62,715 nucleotides of DNA, from contig JAQBYJ010000021.1 of assembly GCA_027622555.1 (NCBI GenBank), positions 1-62,715 on the forward strand. The letters are read 5' to 3'. Source of the DNA: Verrucomicrobiota bacterium (lineage in GTDB: Bacteria > Verrucomicrobiota > Verrucomicrobiia > Opitutales > UBA2995). Made by a program: the position numbers and the translations under genes. Below are positions 34,201-41,664 of the stretch, piece after piece (position 1 is the first letter of the stretch; each line of letters opens with the position of its first letter). The notes under the pieces are model-generated. The model ran no database searches and had not been told where the DNA came from. It saw nothing but the letters and a program-made list of their open reading frames with translations.

Positions 34201-36971
34201 GACAAATGCACGACAACGATCTGACCGGAGCTGAGCCCGACATAGCCGATGCCTGCTCCGACGGCGATGGCCTGCGTGCCAGGCAGATTAACCCGCTGGG
34301 TGATTCGTGCATTCGCTGAGTTCGAAATGTTGATTACTGTCAGACCCTCATCGCCGTCTGCGACGGCCACGAGATTGCCGGAAAAGGCGACACGTTGCGA
34401 GGTGCCCGGAGTGTCGAGCTGCGCGAGTATGGTCGGTTGACTGAAGTCAGTGATGTCCACGATGGAGACTCCGCTGGCGCCCTCAGTCAATACCGCGAGA
34501 TTGTTTCCGGTGGCAATATCAATGGCCTTGCCCGCCGTCTTGAGGGTGCCAATGACTCCTGTTTGGACAGGTAATCCGTCCAACGGATTGGTGCCCTGCT
34601 CAACCTCCGCGCCATCGGGTATTCCGTCGTCATCAGAGTCGGCATTTCTCGAATCGGTACCATAAACCTCCTCGACCAGATCGGAAAGGCCGTCCTCGTC
34701 CGAGTCGACTGCGTCCGCTGGGAGTGGAAACAGGTTGAAACGGGGCAAGTTGTAGGGAAGGTTGGGACTCAAGTAAGGTGAGATGATTGCTATCCCTTTG
34801 GTAATCGGGTCGTAGAAGACTACGTCCAGCAACTCTCCATCAGCAGGTACGAATAGGGTATACTGACCATAGGGCTGTGTCTCTCCACGTAGAACTACAT
34901 CGCCGCTCGGTCTTGCGATATTGGCCGCATACAACACTGGGTAAGCTGGAGCATTGCCAAGTTTCAAATCATCCAGTTCAATCCCGGTCTTGTTGGCTTC
35001 GAGAAGAAGAGCTTCTTCTTTTTTGATAATGAGATTTCTCAAGTATTCGCCAGCGTTTCCACCGGCCATCGTATCAGCCAGTTGATGGAGAGCGTTTTCT
35101 TGGGCCACCAATTCCGGAGTTAATGGCGACTGATTGGACAAAACTGGGCGAAGCAAATCCTTAATCTGTTCGAAAATATTGGCGAGTTCCTCCTCAATAG
35201 TAGGTTCATTTAGCGCTGCTTGTATCACAGCGGATGCCTTAGCGGGATTAGTTTGCGGAGTTGTGGATTCCACGTGGCATACTTCACAATATTCTAAATC
35301 CATTTCAAATTGTTCTACGCAAGCCTCATCCTTAGCATCCACTATATTCCCATATTTTAATTTGCATTCAACCCACTGATCAGACCTATTATCTGTACCC
35401 GTATTTTCAGGATGGAGAGTTTTTTCCCTCGCGTCACAGATTTTCGTAGCCTCATTGTATGCTTGATATGCATAGAAATTGCACACATCATGGCTGCCTC
35501 TAGCAAAAGAAAGGCAATCAGAGATATCTGCCCAATAGCAAACCGGTGGCTCTGGAGGCGGCGGCGGAAAAAACTCTCTCCAGGCTTCACCTATCCAACC
35601 GTGCCAACCCGGTTGAAGAATGCCCACGCCGGGATCGGTACAGGCAAGTGTTCCATCAGCGCTTACGGTCATGCCTCCCGCGGCTTCCCAAATCCCTTTA
35701 TCATGATTGAAGGACATCAAAGTGCCCTTGGTTCCCGGCGGTGACAGCTCGCCAGTAGTTGGGTCGGGTAGATTTGGGAAACAAACGGGTGCGGGTTGAT
35801 CGAAATTACTCGGACCATCGGTCTGAACAGTGATCACCAGCGGGAGATCTAATCCCTGTGGCAATGGGCCCGGCAATCGATCTGGCGCGACCGGTGCGAT
35901 TCCTATCATCCCGCCGCGTGTACCGTCGTCGCTGAGTAGCGAATTGGCTGGCACCATGATGGATACCCCGGCCAAGGCTGGATTGTCTGCCACCACGTCC
36001 GGAGGCAATTCGATCATCGTATCCTCCGTCATGCTCGTCGCCTGTAAAGTTCCCACTGTGATCAGCGGCAGGTAAACCGTTCCAGTGCCACCGACCGGAG
36101 TGTCCATCACTCCTGCCACTGCCTCCCACGCCTTCCCCACGAAAGGATAGTATGCCTGATCTGGATACCGGATGCCCGCGGCTTCATCCACCACCGTCCG
36201 ACCGTCGATGTGGACAAAGAATCGTCCTGGGGGAACGGGACTGAGGGTGAAACTTCCCGTCTCATCCGTGACTGTGCGATGTGTCTCCTCCAAGCCATCG
36301 ATAGTAATTGTCACTCCGGCCAGCGGTGTATCCACCGGCTCGCCTCCCTCGGTTGCCGGTGCCAACTCCGATGCAAAGACCTGTCCCGTCACTCCGGTGC
36401 CTGGCAGTGGACTCAAGCTCAGGGTATTGAAGGCGATGACGGCTTGTCCTCCCGGATCGCCATCACCATCGGCATCGACGAATGCGCCCGCGTGGTCCTT
36501 TACTGTGTCGCCGTCGAAGGTTACCACCACCTGTGCGCTGCCCGGCAGTGGTTCCAGATAAAACAGCGTTGCCTTCATTCCGTCGCTGGACAGTTCGGCG
36601 CGGGAAAGAATTTTACTGCCGCCGAATTCGGCATAAAACATATCCTGATCGAGGATCGTCTCGCTGGATAGGGGGGCGCTGAAATGGATAATGGTTTCGC
36701 GCGTGACGGCTACACCCCGCTCTCGATTTGCCGGAGATAAATTACCGAGCGTGACCAGAGGCGCCTCAAGATTCAGCCTGAAGTAGCGAGCTTGGCCACT
36801 GATGTTTAGACTCATCACCAGTTCACCAGCTTCTTCGAGTGCAGTCTGGCTTAGGCTCTGCCAATTGGTGAAAGCACCCAGGGTCAGGCTTTCCTCAAGG
36901 TAATAACCTGCGGCATCCTCCGACCAGACAACACGGGAGGCAGAAATTCGCCTCCAATTTCCAATTGGCAA
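31233..36971 (-). CDS. Giant multidomain surface protein, C-terminal part without its own secretion signal
   Basis: A 1912-codon frame. Domains in order: a verrucomicrobial ...YYLEESLTL..WQSLSQ.. module (residues about 15-70), Ig-like and Cna-B/carboxypeptidase-regulatory-like modules (75-300), a Cys-containing region (450-570), a thrombospondin type 3/calcium-binding stretch (DSDEDGLSD, DSDDDGIPDG; about 755-800), an LVIVP-like beta-propeller (about 805-1105), an Ig domain, an SbsA-type Ig-like domain (about 1205-1310) and a long beta-helix-like region of G/N/L/T strands to the end. No signal peptide and no ribosome-binding site precede the first Met, and the frame overlaps the upstream signal-bearing frame by 88 bases in another phase. 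It is therefore probably the continuation of a broken gene. Confidence 0.75.
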   Translation of the reverse strand: MPIGNWRRISASRVVWSEDAAGYYLEESLTLGAFTNWQSLSQTALEEAGELVMSLNISGQARYFRLNLEAPLVTLGNLSPANRERGVAVTRETIIHFSAPLSSETILDQDMFYAEFGGSKILSRAELSSDGMKATLFYLEPLPGSAQVVVTFDGDTVKDHAGAFVDADGDGDPGGQAVIAFNTLSLSPLPGTGVTGQVFASELAPATEGGEPVDTPLAGVTITIDGLEETHRTVTDETGSFTLSPVPPGRFFVHIDGRTVVDEAAGIRYPDQAYYPFVGKAWEAVAGVMDTPVGGTGTVYLPLITVGTLQATSMTEDTMIELPPDVVADNPALAGVSIMVPANSLLSDDGTRGGMIGIAPVAPDRLPGPLPQGLDLPLVITVQTDGPSNFDQPAPVCFPNLPDPTTGELSPPGTKGTLMSFNHDKGIWEAAGGMTVSADGTLACTDPGVGILQPGWHGWIGEAWREFFPPPPPEPPVCYWADISDCLSFARGSHDVCNFYAYQAYNEATKICDAREKTLHPENTGTDNRSDQWVECKLKYGNIVDAKDEACVEQFEMDLEYCEVCHVESTTPQTNPAKASAVIQAALNEPTIEEELANIFEQIKDLLRPVLSNQSPLTPELVAQENALHQLADTMAGGNAGEYLRNLIIKKEEALLLEANKTGIELDDLKLGNAPAYPVLYAANIARPSGDVVLRGETQPYGQYTLFVPADGELLDVVFYDPITKGIAIISPYLSPNLPYNLPRFNLFPLPADAVDSDEDGLSDLVEEVYGTDSRNADSDDDGIPDGAEVEQGTNPLDGLPVQTGVIGTLKTAGKAIDIATGNNLAVLTEGASGVSIVDITDFSQPTILAQLDTPGTSQRVAFSGNLVAVADGDEGLTVINISNSANARITQRVNLPGTQAIAVGAGIGYVGLSSGQIVVVHLSSGSILDQLSVSDPVQDLALEGDYLYALTGDRLHVISVLGDVFAVVGSASSPFDASQNTRLFVGGGVAYTLHRTGYNTLDVSNPAEPVLITQGNTTQFGWRQIVANGSGLGLAAVGPNSTNDGAHDISLYDLTDPAQTEVFVTTFPTQGKAHAVSIFNGLAYVADDSEGMQIINYLPYDANGVPPSITLSSSFGEGEAESGQRARVTALVGDDVQVRNVEFYLDGVKAFTDSAFPFEFRFVAPILSEEKDSFLLSARAVDTGGNFTWSDEQVVPLGPDITAPRVTATTPTGGARTLLRIQAFFNEPMDPETLTSTSLTLSSAGPDGLLDTPDDGEHGTQYREILYRPDQSSVSLNFAPLPDDLYQAVITTAATDLAGNNLAEDVFWTFRVADAAFWISTNNGEWNDPINWSEGAIPVPNDDVILPSFDNVAITLPSGVTQLRNLTIYGALAISAGSSLEVTENLILNGSLEISGATLALSGIAELNQNLTLNGGTILGGTVTQTDEGRLLFSNFQSVLDGVSVNGDLDLTTGSARVLISNGLTLNGTVRIDNNGGIGFTGVQTFDNASVVFEGSSGSLSAEGNATLTLGPAMVISGKTADIGRPVFQGLSSHLINQGLISADMDGGTLRINPTQFTNTGTVEVKNGGNISLSLIGNTWSNSGLVKATGGMLTLAGTFTNTGTIQADTATVNLNGTFTLPSLGTFQRTGGTVQVSGDLDLTGDTLTLDATTGTWTLIGGTIMGGTVTQTDEGRLLFSTTAGTLDGVSVNGDLDLTTGGSRLLIRNGLSLNGIVRIDNNGGIAFTGVQTFDNASVVFEGNSGSLSAEGNAILTLGPGMVVRGKTGTISRPIFQGLGSHIINEGLISADTDGGTLTINPTQFTNAGSIAIKAGSVVSVSEPFTQSNSGTLAFELGGTLASEFGRLISSSAFTLDGTLDVSVSGGFTPTSGNEFEIMTFGSVSGDFTTKNGLDQGGLTLELDYGATNLRLVAP
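31561..31995. repeat. Copy A of a 435-bp internal direct repeat
   Basis: This stretch aligns without gaps to 32293-32727 (offset 732 bases, 244 codons) and encodes a duplicated beta-helix-like unit (NGDLDLTTG, VRIDNNGGI.FTGVQTFDNA, SLSAEGNA.LTLGP). Many runs over 15 bases are identical, so the duplication is fairly recent. Confidence 0.85.
32293..32727. repeat. Copy B of a 435-bp internal direct repeat
   Basis: Gap-free counterpart of 31561-31995 inside the giant surface-protein gene. The near-identical pair could recombine to change protein length by 244 residues. Confidence 0.85.
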
Positions 36972-38536
36972 CGAACGCCTCCGATTGGTTGGTTTGAGTT
37001 ATCGAACACTACACCTGAAAATGAAGTCGGCACCGTGCTATCACTGGCTGCACCAAATAAGACAAAGGTGGCCGGAGGTCCGGTGTTTCCATCAAAGGTT
37101 GCCTGGATTACATTGTTACCGGTATTGGGGCCGTATTTAAACGAGACTCCTGCGTGGCCCGTTATTGAGGTGACTGCTATTGTTTCATCTTCACCATTCA
37201 CTTTTCCTCCTCCGGAAATAACCGTGAAAATAACTGGAATATCTTTCACTCCATTGCAGGTATCGTTGACCCAGACTCTCAGGAGATCGATGGCGTTGGT
37301 ATCTGCTGCACCGCGTTGATCATTCCCTGATCCAATGTTTATTTGTTCTGCAGGGCGTGGGTTAGCCGAGGCACAAAAGTAAGCAGTACCTGCGACGTCC
37401 TTACTTGTGACCTGAATTCGATTATTTCCACAACCGGCATCTGATCCCATTCTCCAGTAGGCGAATGCTTCACCATCCTCATTTGTCCTTAATTGAATCG
37501 TTTGTTTAGCTTCTGAGAAATCAACTGGATTTGTGCTTAACAAACCGTTACTGCGAATCACTTTGTAATCCACCCATTTGTAGGCGACAGGCGCCCCATT
37601 CGGATACTGAACTTTTACTTTTACGGCTTGGGGTAATCCCGTATGAATAATCCCGGTCTGGCCATTTCCCGTGAAGGCAGAAATCGTAGGTCCTTGGGGT
37701 ACGATCCGGTAAAGTGTTTTCGTTTTAGTAACGGAATTACCCAACATATCTTTGGCTGTCACGGATACTACGTTTTTACCTACTTCAAGAGGTATACCTC
37801 CTTTTTCAAAAGTTCCATTTTGGCCAATGCCTACTATGACCTCTGCTGATTCTCCATTTACTTTTACATCCAGGCCTTGGTAGCCGCTCAAAACATCGCC
37901 AATACGCCCAGCAATGTCGGCCATTGCAGTTATCAGCTCCTCATTGTCAGCGGGAAAATCAATAAACAGATCTGGCGGAACAGAATCGTGGGTTACGTCG
38001 ATGGATTGAGGATGGCTTGCGTCACCATTCGAATTAATCGCGGTGATAAATAGCTTGTTGATTGAATTTTTATTTAATTCTACCTCGACTTCAAAGTTTC
38101 CGTTGGCGTCCGTATTTACTATTATCGGACTTTTTCCCCCTTCGATTAGCACCTGGCTTCCAGGCCATGTAGAACCCAACATGCGGTAAGTAGGCATGGA
38201 AGTAGATTCAGATTCAGAATCCAATTCAGGCGTTATATCTGGAACGGGTAAGTCTATCCGTTTCAGGACCGCATCTCTGAGAAGATAAATATCAGTAAGG
38301 TCCGTTTTCCCGTCCTGATTGAGGTCCGAATAGGGTTTAAGGCTGTCGGTTAATTCGATCTCTCCTTTATATAACGCGATCAGCTGGGTAAGGTCATAAA
38401 CCGTGGGCTGACCATCGGCGTCGATATCGCCCAATTGGTAAGGGGCCTGAGCCTGCAACAAAGGGACCAGGAGTCCAAAAACACTCAGGTATTTTAGGAG
38501 TGGTTTACGAAGTAAGGAGGTAATAACGGTAAACAA
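36884..38536 (-). CDS. Secreted dockerin and Ig-like domain protein, 5' part of broken surface-protein gene
   Basis: A 550-codon frame with a signal peptide (to about residue 31), then a dockerin type I-like pair of calcium loops (LGDIDADGQPTVYDLTQLI and DLNQDGKTDLTDIYLLRDAV, residues 35-90). Ig-like modules follow (SPIIVNTDANGNFEVEVEL; DVKVNGESAEV...LEVGKNVVSVTA) and two Big-1-like segments (IQVTSKDVAGTAYF; GAADTNAIDLLRVWVND). It then enters a carboxypeptidase-regulatory-like start (FSGVVFDNSNQPIGGV) that stops making sense after about residue 525, where the other frame takes over. The break lies around 36900-36985 beside a duplicated GGAGGCG word. With the downstream frame it would make a cell-surface or extracellular-matrix protein of roughly 2400 residues. 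Confidence 0.75.
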   Translation of the reverse strand: MFTVITSLLRKPLLKYLSVFGLLVPLLQAQAPYQLGDIDADGQPTVYDLTQLIALYKGEIELTDSLKPYSDLNQDGKTDLTDIYLLRDAVLKRIDLPVPDITPELDSESESTSMPTYRMLGSTWPGSQVLIEGGKSPIIVNTDANGNFEVEVELNKNSINKLFITAINSNGDASHPQSIDVTHDSVPPDLFIDFPADNEELITAMADIAGRIGDVLSGYQGLDVKVNGESAEVIVGIGQNGTFEKGGIPLEVGKNVVSVTAKDMLGNSVTKTKTLYRIVPQGPTISAFTGNGQTGIIHTGLPQAVKVKVQYPNGAPVAYKWVDYKVIRSNGLLSTNPVDFSEAKQTIQLRTNEDGEAFAYWRMGSDAGCGNNRIQVTSKDVAGTAYFCASANPRPAEQINIGSGNDQRGAADTNAIDLLRVWVNDTCNGVKDIPVIFTVISGGGKVNGEDETIAVTSITGHAGVSFKYGPNTGNNVIQATFDGNTGPPATFVLFGAASDSTVPTSFSGVVFDNSNQPIGGVRCQLEIGGEFLPPVLSGRRMPQVITLRKA

Positions 38537-38708
38537 TGAAGATTGGCGGGTTCAGAACCACTTAGACTTGTGTCCGAACACTGCTATATATTCAAGGTTT
38601 AACAGTAATTTTGTTTAATAATTAAGGGAAACCACTAATGAGGTTTAGTAATTCCTCTCCTTTCAAAAAACAGAGGGTTATCGATTCATTGAAAATTTGT
38701 TTTTTGGA

Positions 38709-40202
38709 CTACCAGGCCAATCGTTTGTCGTCGGCGCTCAAAATTCCTGGTTGACGCAAATTTTTACCTGTGGTTTTCGTGAGTTTGTCGCCCAGGTCAT
38801 CTCGGTATTTGTCGGCTGCCGCTGATAGTTGTTTAAATATTTCCGGGTGTTGATCTTTCACATCGGTAGTTTCGCCAGGATCATTGTCTAAATCATACAG
38901 GGCTAGCTCTGTTATGAAATTTTCATAATCGACAGGGAATCCGCCTTTTCCACCGGGCCTTCCGTTCAAGCTGCTCGATAGGTGCGGAAAGACGAGTTTC
39001 CAATGTTCACTTCGAACCGCCTGTAATTCACCTCTTCCATATTGAGGGAAAAAATTGTGCGGTGATTTGTTATTGGATTGTTCAAACATGAGACCTCGGA
39101 TGTCTAGACCATCGATTTTGTGAGCAGGAAGTTTTCCAGCAATAAGTTTTGCGATTGTGGGGAAAATATCGATGGTTGAAGCTAGAAGATCGCAGTGAGT
39201 GTTGGCAGGAATCTTCCCAGGCCAATTCATTATAGTTGGAACTCGTGTGCCACCATCGAACGAGGTGTGCTTTTGACCACGGTAAATACCGGCTGATCCG
39301 GCATGATCTCCATAGGACAACCAGGGACCATTATCAGTGGTGAAGATCACCAAGGTATTGTTCCGGATATTATGGTTTTCTAAAGCATTTATAATTTCTC
39401 CTATAGACCAATCGAGTTCCATTACGACATCACCGAAAAGGCCTGCACCGCTTTTTCCGAGAAACCTATCGCTGGCGAAAATGGGCACATGCACCATGGA
39501 GTACGGCATATAGAGGAAGAAGGGTTGTTTGTGGTTTCGATTAATAAATGATAGGGCTGACTCAGTTGCCCGGCGTGTAAGCAGTGCCTGATCGGCTGGC
39601 TGCAGATCGGGGTTTATAACTTCTTCATCCTTCACAAATGGCAGTGGTTTATAGACTTTAAAACGCTCAGGATCGTTGGGAGGCAGGTGTGCATACCTGG
39701 GGTGTTGAGGCCACATATCGTTGGAATAGGGGATCCCCTCGTATTCATCAAATCCCTGGTTGGTCGGCAGGAATTTCGGATTGTGACCCAAATGCCATTT
39801 TCCAAACGCCGCAGTTGCGTAGCCTTTTTGTTTAACAAGCTCAGCAATGGTCATTTCATTTGGGTTAAGTCCTACCTCTGCTTTGGGGCTGTAAGCTCCC
39901 GTAATTCCGAGACGTGTATTCAGGACTCCTGTAAGCAAAGCCGCTCGGGAGGCTGAACATACGGGGGCGCTTACATGGAAATCTGAGAAACAACGCCCTG
40001 TTTGAGCAAGTTTATCGAGGTTTGGAGTAGGGTAGTCTCTTGCACCAAAAGGACCGATGTCAGCGTAACCCATATCATCTACGAAAATTAGAATAATATT
40101 TGGAAGTCCTTCTCCATTAACCATTATTGTGCCTGTATTCAGGAAAACAGACACCAGAAGTAATCCAAGTTGAGATCGCACAATTGCAGTGAATTTTTTC
40201 AT
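38709..40202 (-). CDS. Arylsulfatase-type S1 sulfatase
   Basis: A 497-residue secreted sulfatase with an N-terminal leader. IILIFVDDMGYADIGPFGA provides the metal aspartates (42, 43); the active-site motif is C82-SAS-R86, a CxAxR type needing formylglycine conversion. GKWHLGHNPKFLPTNQGFDEY, TTDNGPWLSYGDHAGSAG and RGQKHTSFDGGTRVP are standard arylsulfatase blocks. It probably removes sulfate esters from a marine-type polysaccharide. The gene stands alone, divergent from the PQQ-like propeller gene. Confidence 0.93.
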   Translation of the reverse strand: MKKFTAIVRSQLGLLLVSVFLNTGTIMVNGEGLPNIILIFVDDMGYADIGPFGARDYPTPNLDKLAQTGRCFSDFHVSAPVCSASRAALLTGVLNTRLGITGAYSPKAEVGLNPNEMTIAELVKQKGYATAAFGKWHLGHNPKFLPTNQGFDEYEGIPYSNDMWPQHPRYAHLPPNDPERFKVYKPLPFVKDEEVINPDLQPADQALLTRRATESALSFINRNHKQPFFLYMPYSMVHVPIFASDRFLGKSGAGLFGDVVMELDWSIGEIINALENHNIRNNTLVIFTTDNGPWLSYGDHAGSAGIYRGQKHTSFDGGTRVPTIMNWPGKIPANTHCDLLASTIDIFPTIAKLIAGKLPAHKIDGLDIRGLMFEQSNNKSPHNFFPQYGRGELQAVRSEHWKLVFPHLSSSLNGRPGGKGGFPVDYENFITELALYDLDNDPGETTDVKDQHPEIFKQLSAAADKYRDDLGDKLTKTTGKNLRQPGILSADDKRLAW

Positions 40203-40338
40203 ACTGATCGACCTTATTGAGGCACTTGAAGTTTTTCAACCAGCGACTGAATTATTTCATATAACTTGGATTTTTACAAATAACGGTCATGGAATCTGAA
40301 GATTGCATTTCCAATGGTGGCTACCTAAGAAAGGTGCC

Positions 40339-41556
40339 ATGAAAAGGTGGTTCTCACTTTTATTTATACTCATTTTAGCTGTTTCTTCCGCAAATGCACA
40401 ATGGAACCAGTGGCGTGGGGCTGCGGATGGGCAGGGGGAAGTTTCTGGTAAAGGTGCTGTAACCGAATGGTCTGAAAACAAGAATATTATTTGGAAATCG
40501 CCTGTTACAGGACGTGGAAGTTCTTCCCCTATTATTTCAGGCGGGAAGATTTTTCTGACGACGGCTGATGAAAAGCGAAACAAGACGTATTTGCTTTGTT
40601 ATGATCAGAAAACCGGCAAAAAGCTTTGGGAGAAATTAGTCTTTTGGGGGGAGCTGCTAAATAATGTTCATAAGAATAATACGCATGCATCTCCTTCCGT
40701 CGCCACAGATGGTGAAACAGTGACTGTTTTATTTGGCTTTAAGAAAGCGATATGGTTGGCGGCTTATACAATTGATGGAAAAGGTCTTTGGGAAAAAGAA
40801 GTTGCCAAAGTAAAATCCAATTTTGGATTTGGATCGAGTCCCCTGGTTTACAAGAAGAGCGTCATTGTCCTCTGTGACATGGAACCCAACCCTGTCCTGG
40901 TTGCTTACAATCTTTTGGACGGTAAAGAACTTTGGAAATCCTTCCGGGACGGACCAGACGATGCTGATTTTCACAGTTATTCTACCCCACGGATATTTAA
41001 TATACAGGGTAAGGATCAGTTGGTGACTGTTGGGTTAGGTAGAGTAAAATTCTATGATCCAGACTCAGGGAAAATGCTTTGGGATGTAGAGGCCGGTTCC
41101 GATGCTACCGTGGGTACTCCGTTGTTGGATAGACGCTATTTGTATCTAGGAGGTGGATGGCCCCAAATGGGATGTTCAGCCATCGACCTGCGCCGTCGGG
41201 AGGTCATTTGGAAGAATCGTTTTGATGCGTACATAGTCTCTTTGGTTTTTCATGAGGACTATCTCTATGGAAGTACTAACAAGGGGGAGTTCGCCTGTAT
41301 GGATGCGAAGTCGGGAATGATTCTCTGGCGTGAACGTTTTCGAACCGAGGTACAAGCTTCGCCTTTTATCGCGGGAGGTTTATTGTATCTCATATTGCGC
41401 GACGGCACCACCAAGGTGATCAAACCCGACTCTACGAAGTATATTGAAGTATCCGAGAATCATTTACCTGGGATAACAGATGCTACTCCAGCCATAGTGG
41501 ATGGACTGATGTATTATCGGTCAGAAAATATGCTCTATTGTATCGGAGAAGGTTGA
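40339..41556 (+). CDS. Secreted PQQ-like beta-propeller (WD-like) protein
   Basis: A 405-residue protein with a signal peptide ending near AQW. It starts WNQWRGAADGQGEVSGKG, the opening typical of the planctomycete/verrucomicrobial PQQ-like propeller family, and then repeats Trp-docking blades (GKKLWEKL, GKGLWEKE, GKELWKSF, GKMLWDVE, MILWRERF). No cofactor-binding residues of true quinoproteins are recognisable, so it is more likely a structural or binding propeller. An upstream in-frame ATG at 40303 precedes the real leader. Confidence 0.88.
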   Translation: MKRWFSLLFILILAVSSANAQWNQWRGAADGQGEVSGKGAVTEWSENKNIIWKSPVTGRGSSSPIISGGKIFLTTADEKRNKTYLLCYDQKTGKKLWEKLVFWGELLNNVHKNNTHASPSVATDGETVTVLFGFKKAIWLAAYTIDGKGLWEKEVAKVKSNFGFGSSPLVYKKSVIVLCDMEPNPVLVAYNLLDGKELWKSFRDGPDDADFHSYSTPRIFNIQGKDQLVTVGLGRVKFYDPDSGKMLWDVEAGSDATVGTPLLDRRYLYLGGGWPQMGCSAIDLRRREVIWKNRFDAYIVSLVFHEDYLYGSTNKGEFACMDAKSGMILWRERFRTEVQASPFIAGGLLYLILRDGTTKVIKPDSTKYIEVSENHLPGITDATPAIVDGLMYYRSENMLYCIGEG

Positions 41557-41664
41557 TTTCCGGATCTTTGGATTCCTTGCCTTTCGATAATAAGAAAATA
41601 GTATCTGGTTGAGGTTTTGTTGACTGGACAGAATAAAAATCCTACCTAGGTTTCCCCAGATCCT

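Noticed and set aside
33303-34319. Plus-strand frame of 338 codons (and a 281-codon one at 31309-32154)
   Set aside because: Both lie antisense within the giant surface-protein gene, with His/Arg- or Ser/Pro/Val-rich composition typical of antisense reading of a GC-rich repeat region.
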